Below are positions 39,947 to 49,390 of a stretch of 64,000 nucleotides of DNA, in pieces. The position numbers and the translations under genes were made by a program. The stretch lies in assembly GCF_000367365.1 (NCBI RefSeq), contig NZ_BARF01000062.1, positions 1-64,000 on the forward strand, given 5' to 3'. The DNA is from Streptomyces prunicolor NBRC 13075. GTDB taxonomy: Bacteria > Actinomycetota > Actinomycetes > Streptomycetales > Streptomycetaceae. The number at the start of each line of letters is the position of its first letter. Position 1 is the stretch's first letter. A model generated the notes under the pieces. It ran no database searches. It saw nothing but the letters and a program-made list of their open reading frames with translations, and was not told the DNA's origin.

Positions 39947-42510
39947 CTGCTCTCCTCGACTGATCCGCTGCTCGCGTGTGCCATCGCTCGTGTGCCGTCG
40001 TACGTGTGTGCCATGGTGAACAACGCCCGTCCGACCTGCGGGAGTTCCCCCTTGGGATGATCCCGGAAGAGGGGCTCCGTACCGAACAGGACGGCGTGCG
40101 GACCACTGACGATCGAGGGCCGCCCTGCCGCGGCGGCCGGACCGCCGGTTCCGTCGTCCAGCGCCCGCCAGTGCCCGGCGAGGAGAGGATTCCCGGTCGC
40201 GTACGACTGCTCGACGCGGACCGTGGGGCCGAGTTCGGTGAACCACACCGGCGCGTACACGAAGCCGTAGGCCGGTGCGCCGAGCGTGACGGGTCCTGAA
40301 TTCACCACGCGCACAACGCCGTTGGCCTCCTCGTTGCCCTCGACGGGTGTCGCCGTCAGCAGCCCGGCCGCCGAGCCGAGGGCCGCGCCGGTGACGCCCC
40401 GGCCGACGAGTCCGTGGCCGGTGGAGAGGAAGGTGCCGAGGGCGGTGCGGGCGGCTGGGGTGAGGTCGTCGTGGTCCAAGCCCGCCGACACGAACAGCAC
40501 GTCCGCCTTCGACCAGTCGAACCCGGCGTTCAGGATGTCCGTCGACACGGGCGTGATGTCGAAGCCCATCTCCCGTAGCGCGAACAGTTCGCCCGCGGTG
40601 ACGGCGGCGGCGACACGGACGGGGTGGAGGGCGGTGGTGCCGGTGCCGGTGCCGGTGCCGGTGAGGGGTGTCGCGTCGAGGGCCACGTCGTACTCACCGG
40701 CCGCCTCGGTCGCCTTCGCTCGCGCCGACTCCGGCACGAGCGCGCTGCCGTCCGCTGCCCGGCGTACCGGAATCCCTTGCCGGAGAAGGGAGTTGAGGGC
40801 GGCGAACTCGGCCGGGTCGGTGAGGCGCAGGCGCAGGTCGCCGTGCGGGGCGACCCGGGCGGCGGGGGAGGGGGCGGTGATGGCGGCAAGTGCGGTGCCG
40901 GGGAGGGTGGTTACGGCCTCGACCGTGGCGCCCCACAAGCGGCCCAGGCTCCACGCCGAGATGTCGTACATGGCCGTCACCTTGTCGCTGATGTCACGGC
41001 CGTCGGCCAACAGGGCGTTCGCCAGGCCCCGTTTGGGCTGGTGCATGTCGACGACGTACGGGCCGGTCGCCGCGCGTAGCACGCGGACGTCGTTGGCGAG
41101 GAGATGGGCGACGAGGCGGGCGCCCGCCGTGTCGGCTCCAATGGTGTAGGCGCGGGGGAATTCGGTCGTGTAGACGTCCTCGGGGCCGATGCCCGTGACG
41201 CCCGGGACGGTCCGCGCCGACATCGGCACTTGCTCGGCGCCCGCCGCGCCCCGCCGGAACATCTCGATCTGGTCGGCGATGAGTGAAGTCCGGTGGGACC
41301 GGGCGAAGTTGAGGGTCGCGCGCATGGCGGCGCCCGCGACGGCCACGTTGATCGCGGCGCGGCGGCGGAGCTCGGTGGTGGGGAGGGTGTCGTAGGCCGA
41401 ATTGTTGACCTGGAGCGGGATCTCGACGGTGTGGGCGGCGACCGCGCCCTGGAAGGCCGCGTACTGCGGGGTGAAGACCGGGGGCCAGTCGTCCCAGCCC
41501 TCCGCCTGGTCCCGGAAGGGGATGTGGACGGGCTCGACGCCGTCCTTGGCCGGTGTGTGACCGAGGCCGTTGACGGCGGACTCCATGCCGAGGGCGTTGG
41601 CGTAGGTGTTCTTGAGGAAGAGGTCGTACTCGTAGTTCTCGCCGTGCGGGGGCGTGGTCGGCTCGATGAGGGTGCCGTTGACGTAACCGTGCAGGTCGAG
41701 CAGGACGGCGGGCTGTTTGTCGATCGTGAGCGCGCGGATCGCGCGGGTCTCGGGCTGCGAGGCGGTGATCAAGTCCCGGTTCAGATCGAAGCCGTTGGCG
41801 TTCGCGCGGGTGCCGGCGATCCGGCCGTCGGGGTTCGCGGTGATGTTGAAGTAGAGGCGGCTGTGCGCCAACAGGTCTTTGGTCTGGGCGTCGTTGGAGG
41901 TGGCGAGCTGGGAGATGAGATCGAGGGAGGCGTCGGTGCCCTCGCGTTCGTCGCCGTGGATGTTGTTGTCGAAGAGGACCGGGGTCTTGTAACCGGCCTT
42001 GATCTCCCGGGACTTGGCGGCGGTGGCGGGCGCGTTCTCGATGAGCTCGCGCATCCGTTCCTGGGCGGTGGCCTGGTCGGCGGTCTCCGGGGCGGTGACC
42101 GTGACGAGGTAGAGCCGGTGCCCGCCGGCCGAGACGCCCGCGACCTCGACACTCACCCGGTCACCCAGCCGCTGAAGGGCGTTCAGGCGCGGGGCGAGGG
42201 CGTCGTACGGGGTCAGGCCGAGCTTGAGGGAGGTGTCGGCGGGGTTCGCGGGGTCGGGGGAGAGGACCTGTCGGCGGGGATAGCCGAGGCGGGGATCGGC
42301 GCGGGGGACGGTGGCGGTGAGGGCGCGGCGGGCGGCGGCGGCCGGGGCGCGGGCGGCGCTCCGGTCGGGGGCGGAACCCTCGCGGGTGGCGGGGCGGGGG
42401 TCGGCGCCCGCGACGCGAGGGGAGAGCAGGAGCGAACCGGCGGCGGTGGTCAGGGCGACGGCGGCGATCAGAACGGGTCTCGGGGGGACGGCTCTGGCAA
42501 TGGTGCGCAC
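39943..42510 (-). CDS. Exported M14-family zinc carboxypeptidase
   Basis: An 855-residue secreted metallopeptidase. GTG 42510 has GAGGAGG at five bases and starts a signal (RPVLIAAVALTTAAGSLLL). The M14 domain covers about residues 100-430: zinc motif NNIHGDEREG (His and Glu), ANPDGRIAGTRANANGFDLN, and the third zinc His, probably in LLDLHGYVN. The catalytic Glu is probably in AAHTVEIPLQ. A long C-terminal region includes a GTGTGTGTG run. It probably trims peptides outside the cell. The stop overlaps the serine hydrolase start. Confidence 0.92.
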   Translation of the reverse strand: MRTIARAVPPRPVLIAAVALTTAAGSLLLSPRVAGADPRPATREGSAPDRSAARAPAAAARRALTATVPRADPRLGYPRRQVLSPDPANPADTSLKLGLTPYDALAPRLNALQRLGDRVSVEVAGVSAGGHRLYLVTVTAPETADQATAQERMRELIENAPATAAKSREIKAGYKTPVLFDNNIHGDEREGTDASLDLISQLATSNDAQTKDLLAHSRLYFNITANPDGRIAGTRANANGFDLNRDLITASQPETRAIRALTIDKQPAVLLDLHGYVNGTLIEPTTPPHGENYEYDLFLKNTYANALGMESAVNGLGHTPAKDGVEPVHIPFRDQAEGWDDWPPVFTPQYAAFQGAVAAHTVEIPLQVNNSAYDTLPTTELRRRAAINVAVAGAAMRATLNFARSHRTSLIADQIEMFRRGAAGAEQVPMSARTVPGVTGIGPEDVYTTEFPRAYTIGADTAGARLVAHLLANDVRVLRAATGPYVVDMHQPKRGLANALLADGRDISDKVTAMYDISAWSLGRLWGATVEAVTTLPGTALAAITAPSPAARVAPHGDLRLRLTDPAEFAALNSLLRQGIPVRRAADGSALVPESARAKATEAAGEYDVALDATPLTGTGTGTGTTALHPVRVAAAVTAGELFALREMGFDITPVSTDILNAGFDWSKADVLFVSAGLDHDDLTPAARTALGTFLSTGHGLVGRGVTGAALGSAAGLLTATPVEGNEEANGVVRVVNSGPVTLGAPAYGFVYAPVWFTELGPTVRVEQSYATGNPLLAGHWRALDDGTGGPAAAAGRPSIVSGPHAVLFGTEPLFRDHPKGELPQVGRALFTMAHTYDGTRAMAHASSGSVEESR

Positions 42511-42724
42511 GCGTACCTCCTCTTTGGTTCCAGAGATCGGTACGGCGAGCCGCACCTTTTCGACTCAACGGTGAACAGGAAGTTGTCGGTGTCGTCGATG
42601 CCCCGTATGGCGCATTCACGGGGCCGGGAAGGGGGCATGCTGAGCAGAGGTCACCGGTACCGGTACCGGGCAGCGGGCGCGACGGGTTGTGCATGCTGCG
42701 TACGGCGAGGAGGTCCCAGGTCCC

Positions 42725-43588
42725 ATGGCAACGATTCCTTCGCTCCCCAGCAGGGACGAGGTACTGCGGATGGCACGCAGCACCACCGACATCACCGGCC
42801 AACTCCTGGACACGGCCGGGAACATCACCAGAATCGCGATCAACACCCTTGATCCGCGCGACGGTTCGGGCGCGGAGGCGCTACGGGTGCTGCGCGAGAC
42901 CACCGCCGAACTGGCCGAGGCGAGCGCGTCGCCGCAGGCCCAGGAGGCGTTCTACCGCATTGTCGACACCCTGACCCGACTCGGCACGACCGGCGCCCCG
43001 CTGGCCGTACACCCGGTGAGCGCACCGGCCCAGGCACTGCTGACCGTCCTCGGCGACAGCCTGCTGCCCGTCCTGGACGCGGTGGAACCGGCGGTCGAGG
43101 AATTCACCACGGCACTCGGCGACCTGGTCGAGGCGGCCTCCCCGCTGCTGCCCGCGGCGGCCGGTGTGGCGGCGGGCGTACTGCTGGCCCTGACCCCGCT
43201 GATCCGCGCGCTGGCCGACACCCTGGCCGACGCGTCCCCCGAACTCCGGCGCGTGGCAGAGGCGTTGACGGCGGCGCTGGCTCCGCTGCTGCCGTTCCAG
43301 GTCGCCCTCGCACAACGGGCGGCGAGCGCGGGCGGGAGCATCCTCCGGGCCACCCTCCCACCCCTCGCCGACCTCACGGAGGCCGCGGCGGCCACCACGA
43401 AGGCGACCGCCCCGATGCTGGTCGCGGGCGAGGAACTCCTGCTCTCCGCCCTGGAACGCGTTCAGCCGACCCTCCTCGCGGCAACCTCCCGCGCGGGCCG
43501 GGTGGCCCGGGCGACCGCGGTACGGGTGACGGCGGCGGTGTCTCCGACGGCGGATCAGGGAGTCGTGGTGGCGGTGTCGACCACATAG
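42725..43588 (+). CDS. Ala/Leu-rich helical protein, unknown
   Basis: A 287-residue protein made almost wholly of Ala, Leu, Val, Glu and Thr, predicted as long amphipathic helices. Residues about 130-170 (LPAAAGVAAGVLLALTPLI) could touch a membrane. No motif known to me is present. ATG 42725 lies after a GAGGAGG that is rather far (11 bases). It precedes the EI24 gene by 26 bases on the same strand, so they may be cotranscribed. Confidence 0.65.
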   Translation: MATIPSLPSRDEVLRMARSTTDITGQLLDTAGNITRIAINTLDPRDGSGAEALRVLRETTAELAEASASPQAQEAFYRIVDTLTRLGTTGAPLAVHPVSAPAQALLTVLGDSLLPVLDAVEPAVEEFTTALGDLVEAASPLLPAAAGVAAGVLLALTPLIRALADTLADASPELRRVAEALTAALAPLLPFQVALAQRAASAGGSILRATLPPLADLTEAAAATTKATAPMLVAGEELLLSALERVQPTLLAATSRAGRVARATAVRVTAAVSPTADQGVVVAVSTT

Positions 43589-43614
43589 CACTGACGCTGA
43601 GTAAAGTTCACCCC

Positions 43615-44415
43615 ATGCATGATCTTGGCGCGGGATTCAGCTATCTCCTGAAGGGCCAGCGCTGGATGGCCCGGCACGGGAGGCACTACGGCTTCGGGCT
43701 GATCCCCGGCCTGATCACGTTGGTCCTCTACGTGGCGGCACTGGTCGCGTTGGCGCTCTGGGGCGAGGACTTCGTCACCTGGGCGACCCCCTTCGCGGAC
43801 GACTGGTCGAGCCCGTGGCAGGGCCTGTTCCGCGGCTTCCTCACGGCGGTCCTGTTCGTACTCGCCCTACTTCTCTCGGTGTTGACCTTCACGGCCGTCA
43901 CCCTCCTCATAGGGCAGCCCTTCTACGAGACCCTCTCCGAGAAGGTCGACCGGGACGTCTCCCCGGACGGCACGGCCCCCGAGTCGGGCCTCCCCCTCTG
44001 GCGCGAACTGTGGATCTCGGCCCGCGACAGCCTCCGCATCCTGGCCCGCGCGGTGCTGTGGGGCATCCTGCTCTTCGCCCTGGGCTTCGTCCCGTTCATC
44101 GGCCAGACGTTCATCCCGGTGATCGGCTTCTTCGTCACGGGCTTCTTCCTCACGGAGGAGCTGACGGCGGTCGCCCTCCAACGCCGAGGCATCGACCTCC
44201 GCGCCCGCCTCACCCTCCTCCGCTCCCGCAAAACCCTCATCTGGGGCTTCGGCACCCCCCTCGGCCTGTCCTTCCTGGTCCCGTTCGTCGCGGTGTTCCT
44301 GATGCCGGGGGCGGTGGCGGGGGCGACGATGATGGCGCGGGAGCTGTTGGGGGAGGAGACCGAGGGGGATCAGGAGGGGGACACGGAAGTCGGGCCGGCG
44401 TCAGTTGGCGAGTGA
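43615..44415 (+). CDS. EI24/CysZ-like membrane protein
   Basis: A 266-residue membrane protein of the EI24 family, with four to five helices: FGLIPGLITLVLYVAALVAL, LTAVLFVLALLLSVLTFTAV, FALGFVPFIGQTFIPVIGFF and FLVPFVAVFLMPGAV. LIGQPFYETLSEKVD is a family hallmark. In proteobacteria CysZ takes up sulfate; the actinobacterial role is unproven. Its last 15 bases overlap the 3' end of the convergent pyroglutamyl-peptidase-like gene. Confidence 0.88.
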   Translation: MHDLGAGFSYLLKGQRWMARHGRHYGFGLIPGLITLVLYVAALVALALWGEDFVTWATPFADDWSSPWQGLFRGFLTAVLFVLALLLSVLTFTAVTLLIGQPFYETLSEKVDRDVSPDGTAPESGLPLWRELWISARDSLRILARAVLWGILLFALGFVPFIGQTFIPVIGFFVTGFFLTEELTAVALQRRGIDLRARLTLLRSRKTLIWGFGTPLGLSFLVPFVAVFLMPGAVAGATMMARELLGEETEGDQEGDTEVGPASVGE

Positions 44416-45699
44416 GGCGTTCACAGCCACCGTCACCATCGCCCTGACCTGCGCGATGATGTCCACCCGGTTCCGCACGAACTCCGGATCAGTGATCGCC
44501 CCCGTCGCCGGGTCCGTGTTCCCCGCCCCGAACTGCAGTACCGGCGTATGGATATGTCCACCCGGCAACGAATCGTGCAGCCCGAGCCGATCCCGTAGCA
44601 GCGTGGCGCGGTACGCGATCTCGTTGGAGAGATAGTTGCCGCCACCCCCGGCACGGGCCGTGGACCCCGAGGTCGGCCCGTCCGCCCGCACGACGGGAAC
44701 GGTCCCGCCCGCCGGAATCTCCGTCACCTCGGTGTGGTCGTAGACGGGGAAACGCCCGGTGTTCGCGGCCACAATGTCCTTGTACGGCAAGGTGGTCGAC
44801 GTCCACTGAGGCTGCGAGGCAGGGTCGGCGACAGGGACCGTCTCCGTCCGCGACACCTTGTCGTTGTCCGGATAGCCGCCCCGCCAGGCCCCGTTGGTCC
44901 GCTCGACGTCGAACCGGCCGACCCGCCCCTGACTCACCGTCGTGAACAGATCCACCTTCGGCAGATACGGCCGCAACGCCCGCTCCACGGTCCCCTCCGC
45001 GAAGTCGGCCCACCGCACCGGGAACATGGCCGTCTCGATCCGCGCCGGCCCGTCCGCCGTCCGGATCACCGTGCCGTCGAGCGCGAGCGCGGTGGCCCCG
45101 GACGGGTTGGAGATCCGGATGTCCGCGTCGAGCGTGAACGGGTCGAACCCGGTCACGAGAATCCGCTTCAGCCCCTTCTCCTGCGGATACCGAATACTGC
45201 TCTGCCCACGCGAGGCCGTCTCCAACTCGGAGAGCAGCGCGTTCCGTTGAGCCTCGCTGATCCCGAACTCCGGCTCCCAGCCCCGCACTTCCCGGGTCAT
45301 CCCCAACCGGGCCCAGTACAACGGCCGATCGTCGTCCCGGCTGAGATCCCCACCGGCCGGCCCCCGCCCCTGCGCCCGGTCGACCGCCCGCCGCCACAAC
45401 GCGGTTCCCTCGCGTACGACGACGCGGCGGGCCTGCGCGTAACTGTGCGCGGCTTCGAGCGCGTGGGTGAACTCCGGGGCCACGGTGTCGAATCCGGAGT
45501 GTTCGAGGATCTCCCGCGGGACCGCCTTGTCGAGCCGTTGCTCCTCGACGGTCGGGGACAGAGCGGTCTCGGCCGCCGCCCCGGTACTGGGGGCGGAGAA
45601 ACCCGCCAGCAGGGCCAGCCCGAGGAAGCCGGTGCGAACGCGTATGGATGTCAAGGGAGTTGGAACCTTCCGTCGCCGTGGGGAGCGTGGCTGGTGCAT
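44401..45699 (-). CDS. Exported pyroglutamyl-peptidase-I-like protein, catalytic Cys replaced
   Basis: A protein of about 432 residues with an exported N-terminus (GFLGLALLAGFSAPSTGAAA). ATG 45699 is used; TTG 45654, closer to the signal, is possible. The C-terminal 260 residues match the C15 fold: KRILVTGFDPFTLDADIRIS with NPSGATALALDG, and GHIHTPVLQF containing the active His. The catalytic Cys, expected in GGNYLxNEIAYR, is Ser358. So it may be inactive, a serine variant, or a binding protein. Its 3' end overlaps the EI24 gene by 15 bases, an antisense arrangement. Confidence 0.82.
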   Translation of the reverse strand: MHQPRSPRRRKVPTPLTSIRVRTGFLGLALLAGFSAPSTGAAAETALSPTVEEQRLDKAVPREILEHSGFDTVAPEFTHALEAAHSYAQARRVVVREGTALWRRAVDRAQGRGPAGGDLSRDDDRPLYWARLGMTREVRGWEPEFGISEAQRNALLSELETASRGQSSIRYPQEKGLKRILVTGFDPFTLDADIRISNPSGATALALDGTVIRTADGPARIETAMFPVRWADFAEGTVERALRPYLPKVDLFTTVSQGRVGRFDVERTNGAWRGGYPDNDKVSRTETVPVADPASQPQWTSTTLPYKDIVAANTGRFPVYDHTEVTEIPAGGTVPVVRADGPTSGSTARAGGGGNYLSNEIAYRATLLRDRLGLHDSLPGGHIHTPVLQFGAGNTDPATGAITDPEFVRNRVDIIAQVRAMVTVAVNASLAN

Positions 45700-45801
45700 G
45701 TGGGACGGCGGCAGTATCGCGTGACGGAGGCGGCGTACGCCATCGTCCGACCCGGGCCACGGGATCTCCGCCCACCTGGGACCCGCCATGACCCGCGGAT
45801 T

Positions 45802-46785
45802 TCAGGAGATCCGCCCCGGCGGACAGGGCCGATCCGCGGCGGAGTTCCTCGCCGCCACCTCCCGCAACACCCCCACGAACGCCGCCCCCGCCGCCGACAG
45901 CGACCGCCCCCGCACCGTCGCCGCGTACACCGCCCGCGCCGGCGCCCCCTCGTCCAGCACCGGTAGCAACGTGACATCCGGCCGTACGGCCCCGGCGGCG
46001 AGGGACGGCACCAGGGTCACGCCGAGCCCGGCCGCGACGTACCCCTCCTTCGCGGTCCACTCGGCGACGACGTGGGCCACGCGCGGACGGAACCCCTGCC
46101 GCAGGGCCGCGTCGAGAAGGGTGCCCTCGGGGCGGTCGCTGCCGGATATCCAGTCGGCGTCGGCGAGTTGGGCCAGCCGGACCGGTCCCTGCCCCGCGAG
46201 GGGGTGACCGGTCGGCACGGCGACGTACAGCGACTCGTCGAGGAGATGGTGGAGTTCGTACGGTTCCAGTGGGACGCCACCCGTCGTCGAGACGATCGCC
46301 AGGTCGAGGTGGCCGGAGGCCAGCCGGTTCAGCAGAGCGGGTGTCAGGCCCTCCTCCCGGGAGACCCGGACGCCGGGGTGCCGGGTGCGGAACGCGGCCA
46401 GTGCCTGCGGCACCAGCGCCGCGTCGGCCGTGGCGAACGCCCCGAACCGCAGTCGGCCCCCGGCCACTTCACGCAACGCCGTCAACTCACGCACCGCCCC
46501 GTGCAGCGAGGCCACCACCGCCTCCGCGTGCGGCACGAGGACCCGCCCCGCCTCCGTGAGCCGCACCCCCCTCGGCAACCGGTCGAACAACGCCGCCCCA
46601 CCGAGCGCGTCCTCCAACGAGGAGACCTGCCGTGACACCGCCGACTGCGTCCACCCCAACACCCGCGCGGCCACCGTGAACGAACCGTGCCGGGCGACCT
46701 CCAGGAACACCCGCAGCCAGACGGTGGAGAGGTCGGGAGCGGTGTCGTTCGGTGAACTGCCATGCGGGATGGGCATGTCGGCCAT
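45802..46785 (-). CDS. LysR-family regulator
   Basis: A 327-residue LysR protein: N-terminal HTH (FLEVARHGSFTVAARVLGWT then QSAVSRQVSSLEDALGG) and the periplasmic-binding-like sensor domain (FGAFATADAALVPQALAAF). ATG 46785 has no SD; a start at 46776 is also possible. It is divergent from the RidA gene by only 49 bases, so it probably controls RidA and itself from one site. Confidence 0.9.
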   Translation of the reverse strand: MADMPIPHGSSPNDTAPDLSTVWLRVFLEVARHGSFTVAARVLGWTQSAVSRQVSSLEDALGGAALFDRLPRGVRLTEAGRVLVPHAEAVVASLHGAVRELTALREVAGGRLRFGAFATADAALVPQALAAFRTRHPGVRVSREEGLTPALLNRLASGHLDLAIVSTTGGVPLEPYELHHLLDESLYVAVPTGHPLAGQGPVRLAQLADADWISGSDRPEGTLLDAALRQGFRPRVAHVVAEWTAKEGYVAAGLGVTLVPSLAAGAVRPDVTLLPVLDEGAPARAVYAATVRGRSLSAAGAAFVGVLREVAARNSAADRPCPPGRIS

Positions 46786-46834
46786 GCTAGACATTCGCTT
46801 GTCGCACCATCGGGCCGGACCTAGCGTCGACGCC

Positions 46835-47224
46835 ATGCGCGTCACCCTGGACAACCCCGCCTCCGCACCCCAGCCCCTGAGCCCCTACTACTCCCAGGTC
46901 GCCCGCGTCGAACAGGCCGACGGGAGCGCCCTGTTGTTCCTCTCCGGCCAGATCGCGGAGGGCGCCACCCTCGCCGAACAGAGCCGAGGCGTCTTCGAGA
47001 CCATCGCCGCCCTCCTCAAGGCACACGGCGCGACCCTCGCCGACGTCATCAACATCCGTACCTACCTGACCGACATCACCGGGCTCGACGAATACGGCAC
47101 CGTACGAAGGGAGTTCCTCACCGGAACCCCGCCCACGAGCATGACCTTCGAGGTGTCGCGCCTGTTCCGGCCGGAGGCGTTGATCGAGGTCGAGATCGTG
47201 GCCGCCGTCCCGGGGACGGAGTGA
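46835..47224 (+). CDS. RidA-family enamine/imine deaminase
   Basis: A 129-residue RidA/YjgF/Rid-family protein. Landmarks are YYSQVARVEQADG, LFLSGQIAEGATL and IRTYLTDITGLDEY; FEVSRLFRPEALIEVEIVAA closes the trimer. The standard Arg that contacts the carboxylate in RidA (R105 of Escherichia coli) is at the SRLFRPEAL region here. RidA-type proteins hydrolyse reactive 2-aminoacrylate enamines. It is controlled most likely by the divergent LysR. Confidence 0.85.
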   Translation: MRVTLDNPASAPQPLSPYYSQVARVEQADGSALLFLSGQIAEGATLAEQSRGVFETIAALLKAHGATLADVINIRTYLTDITGLDEYGTVRREFLTGTPPTSMTFEVSRLFRPEALIEVEIVAAVPGTE

Positions 47225-47288
47225 TGCCCTCGCCCCGCCGGTCACCCACGCCCCACACCCGCCCCCCCCGCACCCGACCCCACGGCCT

Positions 47289-48305
47289 TCACCGCCGCCG
47301 CAACCGCTTGTCGGTGATCGGCGGGGTCGGGTCGATGTAGAAGTCGTCGGGATTCACGTCGACCCCGGGCGGGACGATCTCGTCGATGCGGTCGAGGAGG
47401 TCGTCGCCGAGTCGCACGTCGGCCGCGGCGAGGAGGTCGGTCAGCTGCTCGGGGCGGCGCGGGCCGATGAGTACCGCGGTGACCGCCGGATGGGCGCGAA
47501 CGAACGCGGTGGCCAGATGAGGCAGCGGGAGGCCGGCCTCGGCGGCCAGCGCGGTCAGTTCGCGCACGGCGTCGGCCTTGGCCCGCACACCCGGCCGACC
47601 GAGGTCGAACATCTTCGCCCCCGCGCCGGCGCTGCGATGCCCGGCGGTGGGATCCGAACGCCCCGACAGCCAGCCGGAGTTGAGCGGGCCGAAGGTCAGC
47701 ACACCCATGCCGTAGCGCTGCGCGGTGGGCAGCACCCGGCTCTCCACCCCGCGGGTGAGGATCGAGTACGGCGACTGCTCGGTGCGCAACCGGTGGTGAC
47801 CGCGGCGCTCGGCCGTCCACTGGGCCTCGACGGTCTCCTCGGGGGAGAAGAACGAACCGCCGACGGCCCGCACCTTCCCGGCCCTGACCAGATCCGACAG
47901 GGCGGCGAGGGTCTCGTCGATATCGGTGTGCGGGTCCGGGCGGTGCATCTGGTACAGGTCGATGTGGTCGGTGTCCAGGCGGCGCAGGCTGTCCTCCACC
48001 GCGCGCCGGATCCAACGGGCCGAGCCGCCACGGCGGTTGGGGTCCTCGCCCATCGCCAGCCCGAACTTGGTGGCCAGGACGACATCGTCGCGCCGGCCCT
48101 TCAACGCCTTGCCGACGATCTCCTCCGACTCCCCGCCGGAGTACACGTCGGCGGTGTCGACGAGGTTGATCCCGGCGTCCAGCGCCGTGTGGATCATGCG
48201 GACCGACTCGTCGTGGTCGGTGTTGCCCATCGCGCCGAACATCATCGTGCCGAGCGCGTACTCGCTCACCGACATGCCGGTGCCGCCGAGAATCCTGCGC
48301 TTCAT
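47289..48305 (-). CDS. Aldo/keto reductase
   Basis: A 338-residue AKR-family NADPH reductase. The catalytic tetrad is visible: Asp and Tyr in LVDTADVYSGGESEEIVG, Lys in VVLATKFGLAM, and His in LYQMHRPDP. A helical NADP-binding segment near the C-terminus contains VLIGPRRPEQLTDLL. ATG 48305 has GGAGG at six bases. It is divergent from an XRE-type regulator with a tandem direct repeat between. Confidence 0.92.
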   Translation of the reverse strand: MKRRILGGTGMSVSEYALGTMMFGAMGNTDHDESVRMIHTALDAGINLVDTADVYSGGESEEIVGKALKGRRDDVVLATKFGLAMGEDPNRRGGSARWIRRAVEDSLRRLDTDHIDLYQMHRPDPHTDIDETLAALSDLVRAGKVRAVGGSFFSPEETVEAQWTAERRGHHRLRTEQSPYSILTRGVESRVLPTAQRYGMGVLTFGPLNSGWLSGRSDPTAGHRSAGAGAKMFDLGRPGVRAKADAVRELTALAAEAGLPLPHLATAFVRAHPAVTAVLIGPRRPEQLTDLLAAADVRLGDDLLDRIDEIVPPGVDVNPDDFYIDPTPPITDKRLRRR

Positions 48306-48335
48306 GAGGGGCCTCCAGGTGCGTGCTCGCGCTGC

Positions 48336-48357
48336 TTTCCCACGTGTTTCCCACGTG
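48336..48357. promoter_or_regulatory. Tandem direct-repeat operator candidate
   Basis: TTTCCCACGTG occurs twice with no spacer (48336-48346 and 48347-48357), one helical turn apart. It is in the divergent region between the aldo/keto reductase and XRE-regulator genes and contains the palindrome CACGTG twice. Confidence 0.55.
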
Positions 48358-48478
48358 CCTTGCTCTCCACCAGCCGAACACCGCTCGCCCCCGGAGCGGG
48401 AGACCCACTTGGACCGGGGGTCCGACAGACCCCCTTTCGCGTGGCTGCTCCCCAGGTCACCCGGTCTACGGTGGTGAC

Positions 48479-49345
48479 ATGGCCCAGGAACCCAACAGCG
48501 AGCTGCGGGACTTCCTCCGCTCCCGCCGCGCGAAGATCACCCCCGAGGAGGCGGGCCTGGCCCCGCTGCCCGGCACCCGCCGCGTTCCGGGCCTGCGACG
48601 CGAGGAGGTCGCCCAGCTGGCCGGCGTCAGCGTCGACTACTACGTCCGCCTGGAGCGCGGCCGCCACCTCAACGTCTCCGCGTCCGTCCTGGACGCGATC
48701 GCCCGCGCCCTGCGCCTCACCGACCTGGAGCGCGCCCACCTGTTCCGGGTCGCCCGACCGACCCACACGCGTCCGCGCCCGCTGCCCCCGCAGCGCGTCC
48801 GCCCCGGCCTGCGCCTGCTGCTCGACAGCCTCACCGACGTCCCGGCCCTCGTCTACGGCCGCCGCATGGACGTCCTGGCCGCCAACCACCTCGCCCGCGC
48901 CCTGTACACGGACTTCGAGGCGCTGCCCGCCCGCAGCCGCAACATGGCCCGCCTGGTCTTCCTCGACGACCACTTCCGGAGCCTGTACGCCGACTGGGAA
49001 GACGCGGCGCGCGGCATCGTCGCCGCACTCCGCCTGTACGCGGGACGCCACCCGCACGACCCCGCCCTGGCCGAACTCGTCGGCGAACTCTCCGTCCAGG
49101 ACACGGACTTCCGCCACTGGTGGGCCGACCACGACGTGTTCCAGCGCACCCACGGCACCAAGCGCTTCCACCATCCCGTCGTCGGTGAACTCGTCCTGGG
49201 CTACGAGGCGTTCGCCCCCACCGACGACCCCGAGCAGATCCTGGGCGTCTCCACCGCCGAACCGGGCTCCCCCTCCGCGGAACGCCTGAAGCTGCTGGCC
49301 GACTGGTCCTGGTCCCCCCAACTCCCGCCACCGGCCGCCCCCTAG
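48479..49345 (+). CDS. XRE regulator with MmyB-like ligand domain
   Basis: A 288-residue protein. The N-terminal XRE helix-turn-helix carries the group hallmark GLRREEVAQLAGVSVDYYVR then LERGRHLNVSASVLDAI. The C-terminal half is the MmyB-type sensor (LVYGRRMDVLAANHLARAL, YADWEDAARGIVAALRL, HPVVGELVLGYE). Regulators of this type usually sit divergent to a reductase and control it. That fits the aldo/keto reductase gene here. ATG 48479 has no good SD. Confidence 0.9.
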   Translation: MAQEPNSELRDFLRSRRAKITPEEAGLAPLPGTRRVPGLRREEVAQLAGVSVDYYVRLERGRHLNVSASVLDAIARALRLTDLERAHLFRVARPTHTRPRPLPPQRVRPGLRLLLDSLTDVPALVYGRRMDVLAANHLARALYTDFEALPARSRNMARLVFLDDHFRSLYADWEDAARGIVAALRLYAGRHPHDPALAELVGELSVQDTDFRHWWADHDVFQRTHGTKRFHHPVVGELVLGYEAFAPTDDPEQILGVSTAEPGSPSAERLKLLADWSWSPQLPPPAAP

Positions 49346-49390
49346 TGCGGTCTTGCGCGCGGGGCGGAGCAGCCCGCGATACTGCCACCC

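Noticed and set aside
40620..40670. Repeat CCGGTG in the M14 gene as a regulatory element
   Set aside because: It simply encodes a Gly-Thr run within the peptidase.
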